Shown: positions 7,475 through 15,517 of the stretch, one piece after another
Numbering within the stretch: the stretch's first letter is position 1
How the letters are laid out: every line of letters starts with the position of its first letter
From: Acidovorax delafieldii
GTDB taxonomy: Bacteria > Pseudomonadota > Gammaproteobacteria > Burkholderiales > Burkholderiaceae_C
DNA: 64,000 nucleotides
Assembly: GCF_007993815.1 (NCBI RefSeq)
Contig: NZ_VJWE01000017.1
Location: 186,001 to 250,000 of the forward strand
Direction: 5' to 3'
Notes under the pieces: model-generated
What the model saw: only the letters and a program-made list of their open reading frames with translations
What the model was told of the DNA's origin: nothing
Databases searched by the model: none
Position numbers and translations under genes: made by a program

Positions 7475-8434
7475 TCAGCCTTCCAGGGCTTTCCACATCT
7501 GGACATCACGCTCGGCGGTCCAGATGCGTGGGTCGGGGTATTGCGTGGCCTCGTCGTACGCACGGGTCACGTCAAACGGCATGCAGTGGTTGAAGATGAC
7601 CCAGTGCCCGTACTTGGGCTGCAGTTGGGCAAACGTGGCCTCGTAGACCTTGCGCAGGTCCTCGCCCTTGGCCGCACTGGCCTTCACGCTCTCGTACAGG
7701 TCGCTGATGAAGGCGCGCGTGCCCGCCAGGCCCGCCTGCACCTGATCGGGCGTCTGCAGCGCGGCGCCCCGGCCGGGCACCAGCTTCTCGGGCTTCAGCG
7801 CCGCGATGTTGTCCAGGGTCTGCGGCCAGTCCTGGAAATACGCGTCGCCCGCATACGGCGTGGCGTCGAACTCCACCAGGTCGCCGCTGAACAGGATCTT
7901 TTCCTGCGGCAGCCAGGCCACCGTGTCGCCCTTGGTGTGGCCCCGGCCCAGTTGCAGGATCTGCACCTCCAGCTTGCCCAGCCACAGGGTCATCTTCCTG
8001 TTGAAGGTCATGGTCGGCCAGGTCAGGCCGTCCGGCACGCTCTCCACGTTCTGGAACAGGCGCGGAAAGCGGCCGATCTCGCTGTCCTTGTCGAACTGGC
8101 CGCGCTCCACGATCAGGTCGCGCGTGTCCTCGCTGGCAATGATGTGCTCGGCCCCGTACGCACTGGCCCCCAGCACGCGCACGGCATGGTAGTGGGAGAG
8201 CAGGACGTACTTGATGGGCTTGTCCGTCACCTCGCGGATGCGGCGGATCACGTCCTGCGCCATCACGGGCGTGGCCTGGGTGTCGATGACCATCACTGCG
8301 TCGTCGCCAATGATGATGCCGGTGTTGGGGTCGCCCTCGGCCGTGTAGGCATAGGCGTGGTCGGAGAGCTTGTCGAAGCTCACCTTCTTCACTTCGAGGT
8401 CGGCGGCGGAGGCAAAGGTTTTGACGGTGCTCAT
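7475..8434 (-). CDS. MBL-fold metallohydrolase-like protein with altered second metal site
   Basis: 319 residues with a metallo-beta-lactamase fold: VMVIDTQ strand, SHYHAVRVLG metal loop (residues 80-89), GRGHTKGD (His166), LFSGDLVEF (Asp185) and VPGRGAAL (220-227). The usual HxHxDH is H81-Y-H83-A-V85-R86, and the later PGHG histidine is Arg222. Site-one ligands are therefore kept while the three site-two ligands are replaced. The protein heads the monooxygenase operon (26 bases to the next gene) and is divergent from the IclR regulator. It may hydrolyse a thioester or lactone in the pathway with one metal ion; this is inference. Confidence 0.85.
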   Translation of the reverse strand: MSTVKTFASAADLEVKKVSFDKLSDHAYAYTAEGDPNTGIIIGDDAVMVIDTQATPVMAQDVIRRIREVTDKPIKYVLLSHYHAVRVLGASAYGAEHIIASEDTRDLIVERGQFDKDSEIGRFPRLFQNVESVPDGLTWPTMTFNRKMTLWLGKLEVQILQLGRGHTKGDTVAWLPQEKILFSGDLVEFDATPYAGDAYFQDWPQTLDNIAALKPEKLVPGRGAALQTPDQVQAGLAGTRAFISDLYESVKASAAKGEDLRKVYEATFAQLQPKYGHWVIFNHCMPFDVTRAYDEATQYPDPRIWTAERDVQMWKALEG

Positions 8435-8455
8435 GGTGGTGATTTGTTAATAGTG

Positions 8456-8519
8456 AATGCGTTTATCTAAACGGAATGCGTTGATGTTAGGCAAGAAATT
8501 CGTTCATGTCTAACGCATT
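8456..8519. promoter_or_regulatory. IclR-type operator cluster in the divergent promoter region
   Basis: The octamer AATGCGTT occurs at 8456-8463 and 8475-8482, 19 bases apart, and in inverted form (AACGCATT) at 8512-8519. CGTTTATCTAAACG at 8460-8473 is a second, nearly symmetric element overlapping the first two copies. The cluster lies between the MBL-fold gene and the IclR gene, where an IclR protein would control both. The AT content is clearly higher than in the surrounding genes. Confidence 0.6.
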
Positions 8520-8576
8520 TGTTTAGGTGTAAACCCGAAGGGCGTGTGGATGCTGTGCTGCGTGGACAATCGCCCC

Positions 8577-9386
8577 ATGCCCATGACGACCCCCGACCTG
8601 CCCCCCGCCGACGACGAAGACACGCCCCGCAGCCCGCGCGGCATCCAGAGCGTGGAGGTGGGCGGCCAGCTGCTGAAGGTGCTGGCACGCACCGGCCGGC
8701 GCATGGCGCTCAAGGACCTGGCCCGCGCGGCGGACATGACGGCCGCCAAGGCGCACCCCTACCTGGTGAGCTTTGGCAAGCTGGGCCTGATCGAGCAGGA
8801 CGCCGTGAGCGGCCACTACGGCCTAGGCCCGCTGGCGATGCAACTGGGCCTCATCAGCCTGCAGCAGGTGGACCCGGTGCGCCTGGCCATTGCCGAGTTG
8901 CCCGCGCTGGCCCAGCGCATCGGCTACACCGTGTCGGCCTCGGTCTGGGGCGACAGTGGCCCCACCATCATTCGTGTGGAAGAAGGCCCCACCGCCGTGT
9001 ATGTGGCCATGCGCCACGGCACCACGGCTTCTGTGCGGCACACGGCCACGGGCAAGGTGTTTGCGGCCTTCGGCCCGCGAGAGCGGGCAGCGGCTGCGCT
9101 GGCGGCCGAAGGGTTTGCGGGCGCTTTGGACGAGCCCGCCTTTGCGGCCGAACTGGAGGCGGTGCGTCAGCACCAGATCAGCGAGGTGACCGACCAGCTC
9201 CTGCCCGGCATCAGCGCGCTGGCCACGCCGGTGTTTGATGGGTTTGGGCAGCTGGTGCTGTGCATCGCCGTGATCGGCCCCAGCGCCACGCTGCAGACCG
9301 GGCCGGCCAGCCCGGCGGCGCAGCACCTGCGCGAGGCGGCGCGGAGTTTGTCGCAGCGCCTGGGGGCGCCGGTCAGCCCCGCGTAG
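8577..9386 (+). CDS. IclR-family transcriptional regulator
   Basis: 269 residues from ATG 8577; an ATG at 8583, an in-frame ATG at 8550 and GTG at 8544 are alternatives, and none has a convincing ribosome-binding site. The N-terminal winged helix (RGIQSVEVGGQLLKVLA, then MALKDLARAADMTAAKAHPY) is followed by an IclR effector-binding domain (SVWGDSGPTIIRVEEG, RHTATGKVFAAF, GISALATPVFDGFG). IclR proteins sense small acids or aromatics and usually regulate the adjacent catabolic operon, here the divergent MBL/monooxygenase cluster. It is convergent with metY, 12 bases apart. Confidence 0.88.
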   Translation: MPMTTPDLPPADDEDTPRSPRGIQSVEVGGQLLKVLARTGRRMALKDLARAADMTAAKAHPYLVSFGKLGLIEQDAVSGHYGLGPLAMQLGLISLQQVDPVRLAIAELPALAQRIGYTVSASVWGDSGPTIIRVEEGPTAVYVAMRHGTTASVRHTATGKVFAAFGPRERAAAALAAEGFAGALDEPAFAAELEAVRQHQISEVTDQLLPGISALATPVFDGFGQLVLCIAVIGPSATLQTGPASPAAQHLREAARSLSQRLGAPVSPA

Positions 9387-9398
9387 CCCGTGGGGCGA

Positions 9399-10721
9399 TC
9401 AGCCCGCTGCGCGCCCCAGCGCCTGGTCAATGTCCCACAGGATGTCGTCCAGGTCTTCAATCCCCACCGACAGCCGCACCATGTCTGCGCTCACGCCCGC
9501 GCGGGCCAGTTCCTCTTCGTTCAGCTGGCGATGCGTGGTCGATGCGGGGTGGATCACCAGCGTCTTGGCGTCGCCAATGTTGGCCAGGTGGCTCAAAAAC
9601 TCGCAGGCGTCGATGAACTTCTCGCCAGCGGCTGCGCCGCCCTTCACACCAAACGTGAGGATGCCCGAGGCGCCCGGCGCGCCATCCACCGCGCGGAACT
9701 GCTTTCGCGCCAGGTCGTAGTACGGCGAATCCGCCAGGCCCGGGTAGTTGACCCACGCCACTTGCGGATGGCTCTGCAGAAACTTCGCCACGGCCAGCGC
9801 ATTGCGGCAGTGCTCGCGCATGCGCAGGTGCAGGGTTTCGGCGCCCTGCAGCAGCTGCCATGCGTTCATGGGGGAGAGCACGCCGCCAAAGGTGCGGTTG
9901 ACCTCCATGCGCGCCTTCATGGTGTAGCCAAAGTCGCCAAAGGTCTCGTAGAACTTCACGCCGTGGTAGGCGCGGCTGGGCTCGACCATCTCGGGGAATT
10001 TGCCGTTGTCCCATGGGAACTTGCCGCCTTCCACCACCACACCACCCATGGTCGTGCCGTGGCCGCCGATGTACTTGGTGGCGCTGTGCACCACGATGTC
10101 GGCGCCCAGCTGCAAGGGGTTGCACAGGTAGGGGCTGGCCACCGTGTTGTCGATGACGAGCGGCACGCCGTGCGCATGCGCCACCTCGGCCACGGCCGCG
10201 ATGTCGAGCACGTTGACCAGCGGGTTGCCGATGGTCTCGCCGTACACGGCGCGGGTGTTGGGGCGCATGGCGCGTGCAAAGTTTGCGGGGTCGGCTGGGT
10301 CCACAAACGTGGTCTCGATGCCCAGGCGCGAGAAGCCCACGCCCAGCTGCCCCACCGTGCCGCCGTAGAGCGTGCTGGCCGCCACGATGTGGTCGCCGGT
10401 CTTCAGGATGGCCAGCAGCGCCGCCATCTGCGCCGCCATGCCGCTGGCGCAGGCCAGCGCGGCGCGGCCGTTTTCAAGGCTGGCGATGCGCTCCTCGAAC
10501 ACCGCCACCGTGGGGTTGCTGATGCGGCTGTAGACGTTGCCAAAGGTCTGCAGGTTGAACAGGCTGCTCGCGTGTTCGGCGTTGTCGAACACAAAGCTGG
10601 TTGTCTGGTGGATGGGTGTGGCGCGTGCGCCGGTCACCGGGTCGGGTTGGGCCCCGGCGTGGATGGCGCGGGTGCCAAAGCCGAAGTGGCGGTCGGCACC
10701 GTGGGATGTGGGCTCGGTCAT
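9399..10721 (-). CDS. metY: O-acetylhomoserine aminocarboxypropyltransferase (sulfhydrylase)
   Basis: 440 residues, the normal length for MetY. It is a PLP enzyme of the Cys/Met metabolism family: the phosphate-contact motif YSRISNPT is at residues 64-71, CASGMAAQMAAL at 91-102, and the PLP lysine in SATKYIGGHGT is Lys216. It makes homocysteine from O-acetylhomoserine and sulfide in methionine synthesis. The insertion after the PLP lysine (GGVVVEGGKFPW) separates MetY from the shorter cystathionine lyases. No SAM riboswitch pattern was recognised in the roughly 100 bases upstream. Confidence 0.92.
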   Translation of the reverse strand: MTEPTSHGADRHFGFGTRAIHAGAQPDPVTGARATPIHQTTSFVFDNAEHASSLFNLQTFGNVYSRISNPTVAVFEERIASLENGRAALACASGMAAQMAALLAILKTGDHIVAASTLYGGTVGQLGVGFSRLGIETTFVDPADPANFARAMRPNTRAVYGETIGNPLVNVLDIAAVAEVAHAHGVPLVIDNTVASPYLCNPLQLGADIVVHSATKYIGGHGTTMGGVVVEGGKFPWDNGKFPEMVEPSRAYHGVKFYETFGDFGYTMKARMEVNRTFGGVLSPMNAWQLLQGAETLHLRMREHCRNALAVAKFLQSHPQVAWVNYPGLADSPYYDLARKQFRAVDGAPGASGILTFGVKGGAAAGEKFIDACEFLSHLANIGDAKTLVIHPASTTHRQLNEEELARAGVSADMVRLSVGIEDLDDILWDIDQALGRAAG

Positions 10722-10786
10722 GGCGGTGGCGTAGCCTGCAGTGCTGCGCAGGGGGTTGGGTGAAGGGATTTGAAAGAAATCGGCCG

Positions 10787-10829
10787 CAAGCGCTAGTGCA
10801 ATATGCGCTGGCAGCTATCAATTTGCTAG
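10787..10829 (+). repeat. dispersed Comamonadaceae-type repeat, copy 2
   Basis: Starts CAAGCGCTAGTGCAATAT and continues GCGCTGGCAGCTATCAAT, then TTGCTAG. This is close to the apparent consensus. It lies between metY and the CoA-binding gene and contributes the TAG stop of the latter. Confidence 0.75.
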
Positions 10830-11341
10830 TAAGGCAGCTGCCGCAGGCGCTTGGCGCTGATCACGCGCGTGTTCACGCCCATCCAGCCCAGGCCGCCAAA
10901 CAGACGCGCGTGTTCGATCTTCACGCAGCGGTTTTGAATGACTTGCAGGCCCGCCGCCTCGGCGCGCAGGCCGGCGGCCTCGTTGAACACGCCCAGCTGC
11001 AGCCACAGGCACTGTGCGCCGATGGCGACGGCTTCGTCGGCCAGTGGCGGGATGTCCTCACTCTTGCGAAAGCAGTCCACCATGTCGATCTTCTGGCCTC
11101 GCGCTGCCAGCGCTGCGGCCGCATCGGTCACGCTGGCGTAGGCCGCCTCGCCCAAAATCTGCCCGCCCTCGCGCGCCACCAGCGGGTTGACCGGCACGAT
11201 GCGGTAGCCATGCGCCTGCATGTACTTGGCGGCAAAGTAGCTGGGGCGGTGCCACTGCGGCGAAAGACCCACCACCGCAATGGTGCGGCAGGCGGTGAGC
11301 AGGTGGCGCAGGGTGCTGATGGTGTCGGGGGTGTGGAGCAT
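10826..11341 (-). CDS. CoA-binding domain protein (YccU-like)
   Basis: 171 residues from the ATG at 11341 (11359 is an alternative). It is a single Rossmann-like CoA_binding domain: IAVVGLSPQWHRPSYFAAKY near the N terminus, then VPVNPLVA, VDCFRKSEDIPPLADEA and LWLQLGVFNEAA. These stand-alone domains, related to the N-terminal part of succinyl-CoA synthetase alpha, bind CoA or nucleotides; the cellular role is not established. The frame stays open across the hsdM start but that part is antisense and not credible. The 3' end lies in dispersed repeat copy 2. It is divergent from hsdM by about 57 bases. Confidence 0.85.
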   Translation of the reverse strand: MLHTPDTISTLRHLLTACRTIAVVGLSPQWHRPSYFAAKYMQAHGYRIVPVNPLVAREGGQILGEAAYASVTDAAAALAARGQKIDMVDCFRKSEDIPPLADEAVAIGAQCLWLQLGVFNEAAGLRAEAAGLQVIQNRCVKIEHARLFGGLGWMGVNTRVISAKRLRQLPY

Positions 11342-11398
11342 GCGGACCAGTGTACGCATGGGCCAGAATAGAGAGAAGCAATCCAGCCAACGCATGCC

Positions 11399-13135
11399 AT
11401 GAATCCCATAGAACAACAATTCTTCACCGACCTCGAAAAAAAGCTCTGGACCGCCGCCGACAAACTGCGCTCCTCCCTGGACGCCTCGGTCTACAAACAC
11501 GTAGTACTGGGGCTGATCTTTTTGAAGTACGTCTCCGACGCATTTGAAGAACGGCAGAACGAGCTGCGCGCGCAGTTCCAAAACCCCGAGCACGACTACT
11601 ACATGGACCCTGCCGAATACGGTGGCGTGGGCACGGCAGAGTACGAAGAAAACATCGCCGCCGAGCTGGAGGTACGCGACTACTACACCGAAAAAAACGT
11701 CTTCTGGGTGCCGCTAGAGGCCCGCTGGCAAACCCTGCGCGACTGCGCCCAGATACCGCCTGGCGACGCACTGCCGTGGAATGCGCAGGGCAAAGACACC
11801 CCCGAAAAAATGCGCACTGTGGGTTGGCTCATCGACAACGCCATGGAAGCCGTGGAGCGCGAGAACCCCAAGCTCAAAAACGTGCTCAACAAAGACTTTG
11901 CACGCACCCAGATCGACAGCCACAAACTGGCCGACCTGATCGCCCACTTCTCAGACACCCACTTCAGCCAACCCACCTTTGGCGGACAGGTGCTGAGCCT
12001 CAGGAGCAAAGACATCCTGGGTCATGTGTACGAATACTTCCTTGGACAGTTTGCGTTGGCCGAAGGTAAAAAGGGTGGCCAGTACTACACGCCCAAGAGC
12101 ATCGTCACGCTGATTGTGGAAATGCTGCAGCCCTTCAAGGGCCGCGTGTACGACCCGGCCATGGGCTCGGGCGGCTTCTTTGTGCAGAGCGAAGAATTCA
12201 TTTTCGAGCACAGCAAGCAACGCCCCAACGCGAAAGACCAAGCCCAACAAATTAGCATCTATGGTCAAGAGAGCAACCCCACCACTTGGAAGCTGGCCGC
12301 CATGAACATGGCCATCCGGGGCCTGGACTTCAATTTCGGTGGCGGACCGGCAGACTCCTTGCTGAATCCACTTCACATCAACCTGACCGAAAGGTTTGAC
12401 TATGTGATGGCCAACCCACCTTTCAATATGAAGGAGTGGTGGAGCGCCAAGCTGGAGAACGATCCGCGTTGGCTGCCAGGTTGCACTCCACCGCAGGGCA
12501 ATGCCAACTTTGCTTGGCTGCAGCACATGCTCTATCACTTGAACAACACCGGCAGCATGGCGCTGCTGCTGGCGAACGGCTCCATGAGCAGCAACACCAA
12601 CAACGAAGGCGAAATCCGCAAGGAGCTGGTGGAGCGCGACTATGTGGAATGCATGGTGGCCCTGCCGGGGCAGCTGTTCACCAACACGCAGATTCCGGCG
12701 TGCATCTGGTTCCTCACCAAAGACAAAGCCAACGGCTTTAACCTGGACAAAAAGAAGCGCGACCGGCGCGGGCAATTCCTGTTCATCGACGCCCGCCAAC
12801 TGGGCTACATGAAAGACCGTGTGCTGCGCGACTTTGAGCCCAAAGACATCCAGAAGATCGCCGACGCCTTCCACGCCTGGCAGCACGGCGAGGGCTATGC
12901 GGACGTGCCAGGCTTTTGCTACTCCGCATCACTCGCCGACATCCGCAAGCACGAGCATGTGCTGACACCGGGGCGTTATGTCGGCGCAGTGGAGCAGGAG
13001 GAGGCTGGCGAAGCCTTTGCCGACAAGATGACGCGGCTGACGGCGCAGTTGGCGGAGCAGTTTGCAGAGAGTGCCAAGTTGGAGGAGGAGATCAAGAAGA
13101 ACTTGGCGGGGTTGGGTTATGCCTTTGAAGACTGA
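11399..13135 (+). CDS. hsdM: type I restriction-modification DNA N6-adenine methyltransferase subunit
   Basis: 578 residues, full length. The HsdM N-terminal helical domain (IEQQFFTDLEKKLWTAADKL to about residue 150) precedes the N6_Mtase domain. SAM-binding motif I is DPAMGSGGFF from residue 252 and catalytic motif IV is NPPF from residue 339. A helical tail (about 540-575) should contact HsdS. With two HsdM and one HsdS it forms the sequence-specific adenine methylase; HsdR adds restriction. It is the first gene of a five-gene plus-strand block, and its 3' end overlaps hsdS by 17 bases. Base composition is near the flanking average, unlike hsdS and SIR2 downstream. Confidence 0.96.
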   Translation: MNPIEQQFFTDLEKKLWTAADKLRSSLDASVYKHVVLGLIFLKYVSDAFEERQNELRAQFQNPEHDYYMDPAEYGGVGTAEYEENIAAELEVRDYYTEKNVFWVPLEARWQTLRDCAQIPPGDALPWNAQGKDTPEKMRTVGWLIDNAMEAVERENPKLKNVLNKDFARTQIDSHKLADLIAHFSDTHFSQPTFGGQVLSLRSKDILGHVYEYFLGQFALAEGKKGGQYYTPKSIVTLIVEMLQPFKGRVYDPAMGSGGFFVQSEEFIFEHSKQRPNAKDQAQQISIYGQESNPTTWKLAAMNMAIRGLDFNFGGGPADSLLNPLHINLTERFDYVMANPPFNMKEWWSAKLENDPRWLPGCTPPQGNANFAWLQHMLYHLNNTGSMALLLANGSMSSNTNNEGEIRKELVERDYVECMVALPGQLFTNTQIPACIWFLTKDKANGFNLDKKKRDRRGQFLFIDARQLGYMKDRVLRDFEPKDIQKIADAFHAWQHGEGYADVPGFCYSASLADIRKHEHVLTPGRYVGAVEQEEAGEAFADKMTRLTAQLAEQFAESAKLEEEIKKNLAGLGYAFED

Positions 13136-14495
13136 ATCGCTGGCAGCCATGTGTGAGGCGGTGGTTGACTGTCCTCATTCCACTCCCGTATGGACAGATA
13201 CTGGCTTCGTTGTTCTACGAAATCAGAACATCAAAGACGGGCGACTTGACTTGTCTGCCCCAAGCTACACGGACGAAGAACACTTTAAACAACGTGTTCG
13301 TCGCATGGCTCCGCGCCCGGGAGATATCGTCATCACTCGTGAAGCGCCAATGGGTGAGGTTTGCAAGATTCCTGAAGGACTCACTTGCTGTCTTGGGCAG
13401 CGGCAGGTGTTGCTGCGTCCGAAGGCAGGAGTAAATGCCGACTACTTGCTCTACGCGTTGCAATCACCAGTGGTGCAAGAACAGATTCGCTGGAATGAAG
13501 GAACTGGCTCGACAGTTAGCAATATTCGAATTCCAGTTCTCGAAAAGATCGAGATTCCAAGGCTGGGTGCCTCGGAGCAATTCATTGCTGCCGCATTGAA
13601 ATCAGTGGACGACAAAATCGACATCAATCGCCGCATCAACCAAACCCTCGAAGCCATGGCGCAAGCCATCTTCAAATCGTGGTTTGTCGATTTCGACCCG
13701 GTTAAAGCCAAGATCGCCGCCAAGGCCGAAGGCCGCGACCCGCAGCGTGCCGCGATGACTGCCATCAGCGGAAAGGCTGACGCCGAACTCGACGCCCTGC
13801 CGCCCCAGCAATACGAACAACTTGCTGCCACTGCCGCGCTGTTTCCCGATGAGATGGAGGAGTCAGAGTTGGGAGAGATACCGATGGGGTGGATCGCAGG
13901 CAACCTTGGTGACATCTGCAATTTCACGGCAGGTAGCGCATTTAGTCCTGAGCACCAGGGAAGCGCTGAGGGGGATTATCCGTTTATCAAAGTTAGCGAT
14001 ATGAACCTTGTTGGCAACGAGGTATTCATCCAATCGGCAAACAATTACGTCAGTCAAGCTCGGCAATTAGAGATGAAGGCCAAGTTGCACCCACAAGGTG
14101 CAACAGTTTTTGCCAAGATCGGCGTAGCACTGATTTCAAATCGTCGGAGATTGCTGATCACCCCGACGATCATTGATAACAACATGATGTCAGCCAGTCC
14201 AATCGAGGGGAAATCAGCGTCGTATTTTTTATACTCAATGCTCAGTACAATCGATTTCAATACGCTTGTCTCTGGAACTGCGTTACCCTATCTCAACGTC
14301 TCTGATCTTCGGAAAATACCGATTGTTCGTCCGCTGGATGACGTTTGCCGGGCTTTCGAATTGAAGGCGGCTCCAATATTTTTGATGATGCAGAAGCTGG
14401 CTGCACAAAGCGTGACTCTTGCATCAGTTAGGGGTGCTTTACTGCCTAAATTGCTGTCAGGTGAAATTGAAGTATCTGGCTTGGATGAGGGCTGA
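13119..14495 (+). CDS. hsdS: type I restriction-modification specificity subunit
   Basis: 458 residues from ATG 13119, inside the end of hsdM. It has the two-TRD layout: TRD1 (about 1-165), a central conserved helical region (LEAMAQAIFKSWFVDFDPVK), a spacer rich in Ala/Glu, TRD2 (about 255-420) and a distal conserved helix (VTLASVRGALLPKLLSGEIE). It recognises the bipartite DNA target and sets the specificity of both methylation and cleavage. Both TRDs are AT-richer than hsdM and hsdR, as expected for horizontally exchanged target-recognition domains, while the central conserved helix returns to GC-rich codons. The stop is two bases before the SIR2 start, so the two are likely cotranslated. 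Confidence 0.95.
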   Translation: MPLKTESLAAMCEAVVDCPHSTPVWTDTGFVVLRNQNIKDGRLDLSAPSYTDEEHFKQRVRRMAPRPGDIVITREAPMGEVCKIPEGLTCCLGQRQVLLRPKAGVNADYLLYALQSPVVQEQIRWNEGTGSTVSNIRIPVLEKIEIPRLGASEQFIAAALKSVDDKIDINRRINQTLEAMAQAIFKSWFVDFDPVKAKIAAKAEGRDPQRAAMTAISGKADAELDALPPQQYEQLAATAALFPDEMEESELGEIPMGWIAGNLGDICNFTAGSAFSPEHQGSAEGDYPFIKVSDMNLVGNEVFIQSANNYVSQARQLEMKAKLHPQGATVFAKIGVALISNRRRLLITPTIIDNNMMSASPIEGKSASYFLYSMLSTIDFNTLVSGTALPYLNVSDLRKIPIVRPLDDVCRAFELKAAPIFLMMQKLAAQSVTLASVRGALLPKLLSGEIEVSGLDEG

Positions 14496-14497
14496 TC

Positions 14498-15517
14498 ATG
14501 GAATTTTGGCGGCCCAAATATCATGAATACCTTAATTCCGAAGGGGATGTTGAAATTGTAGGATCAACGTTTCAACGGAGCCGCATTTTGAAGGAGTTGG
14601 AGCCCGAAACCTATCAATTGTCTTTCGAGGACTGGGTGGAAGAAAGAAAGAGTGGTCTGTGCGATGTGGCAAATCAAGTGCTTGGAGCTCATGACAATGC
14701 TCGGCGCTTTGAGGCATTGAAGAAAGCGTTGGCTTCACAAAATGTTGTCCCGTTTCTTGGTGCAGGACTTTCGATGCCAAGCGGCTATCCTGGTTGGACC
14801 CAATTTCTCTGGAGCCTGCAGGAAGAGTCACACGTTAAAGAGGCTGATCTTGAGTCTATTCTGAGCGCTGGAGACTACGAAGGGGCAGCACAGCTAATTC
14901 ACAACGACCTTGGTTCGGCATTGTTCAATAAACAATTGCAGGAGTGTTTTGATAGAAGGTGCTCTGCAATTGGCTCAATCAACTTGCTTCCCCTAGTATT
15001 TCCAGATTCGAATGTGGTAACAACCAATTTCGATAAATTGCTTGAATCAGTATTCGCCGGGCAATCGCAGGGATTTGATCAAATAATTCATGGTAACAAT
15101 ATCGGAGAAGCACTGCGCATCTTGAATGCAGGGGGAAGATATCTATTGAAGATGCATGGCTCCTGTGAGTCGGTAGCAAATCGAGTACTGCTTCGTGATG
15201 AGTACAACCAAGCCTATGGAGATGATGGCATCGTTGGTCGATTTTTCTCTCGTTTTTTGTTCGGAAAGTCATTGCTTTTTATTGGGTGTAGTCTGGTGGC
15301 GGATCGCACCATCCAAACGATGGAGAAGGTCGTTGAATTGGAAGGGGCGCACACCCTTCCGCAGCATTACGCCTTCCTTGAGTTGAAGAGCGGCGTTGAT
15401 CGCGTCGAGCGCAAGAAAGCGTTGGCAAAGGCCAATATATTCCCTATTTGGTATCCAGAAGGCGAGCACGATGAATCTATCGAGGCACTGTTGCTTGCGT
15501 TGATGGAGGCGCCATGA
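14498..15517 (+). CDS. SIR2-like predicted NADase (defence effector candidate)
   Basis: 339 residues. An N-terminal region of about 75 residues without a recognised domain precedes a SIR2-like domain: VPFLGAGLSMPSGYPGW (84-100), VVTTNFDKLLE (173-183), LLKMHGS (216-222) and LLFIGCSL (259-266). Asn177 and His220 are in the positions of the catalytic Asn and His of bacterial defence SIR2 NADases such as ThsA and DSR proteins. No zinc-binding cysteine quartet of deacetylase sirtuins is present. Composition is AT-rich (24 G/C in 60 bases at 14521-14580 against 38 of 60 at 20101-20160). The gene sits between hsdS and an AlbA_2 gene which it overlaps by four bases. A role as an abortive-infection effector is inferred. 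Confidence 0.82.
   Translation: MEFWRPKYHEYLNSEGDVEIVGSTFQRSRILKELEPETYQLSFEDWVEERKSGLCDVANQVLGAHDNARRFEALKKALASQNVVPFLGAGLSMPSGYPGWTQFLWSLQEESHVKEADLESILSAGDYEGAAQLIHNDLGSALFNKQLQECFDRRCSAIGSINLLPLVFPDSNVVTTNFDKLLESVFAGQSQGFDQIIHGNNIGEALRILNAGGRYLLKMHGSCESVANRVLLRDEYNQAYGDDGIVGRFFSRFLFGKSLLFIGCSLVADRTIQTMEKVVELEGAHTLPQHYAFLELKSGVDRVERKKALAKANIFPIWYPEGEHDESIEALLLALMEAP

Noticed and set aside
10722..10786. SAM-responsive riboswitch before metY
   Set aside because: The upstream sequence shows none of the conserved SAM-II or related cores I know.
14498..15517. SIR2 gene as a classical sirtuin deacetylase
   Set aside because: The zinc-binding cysteine pairs are absent and the motif set fits the SIR2_2-type defence NADases better.
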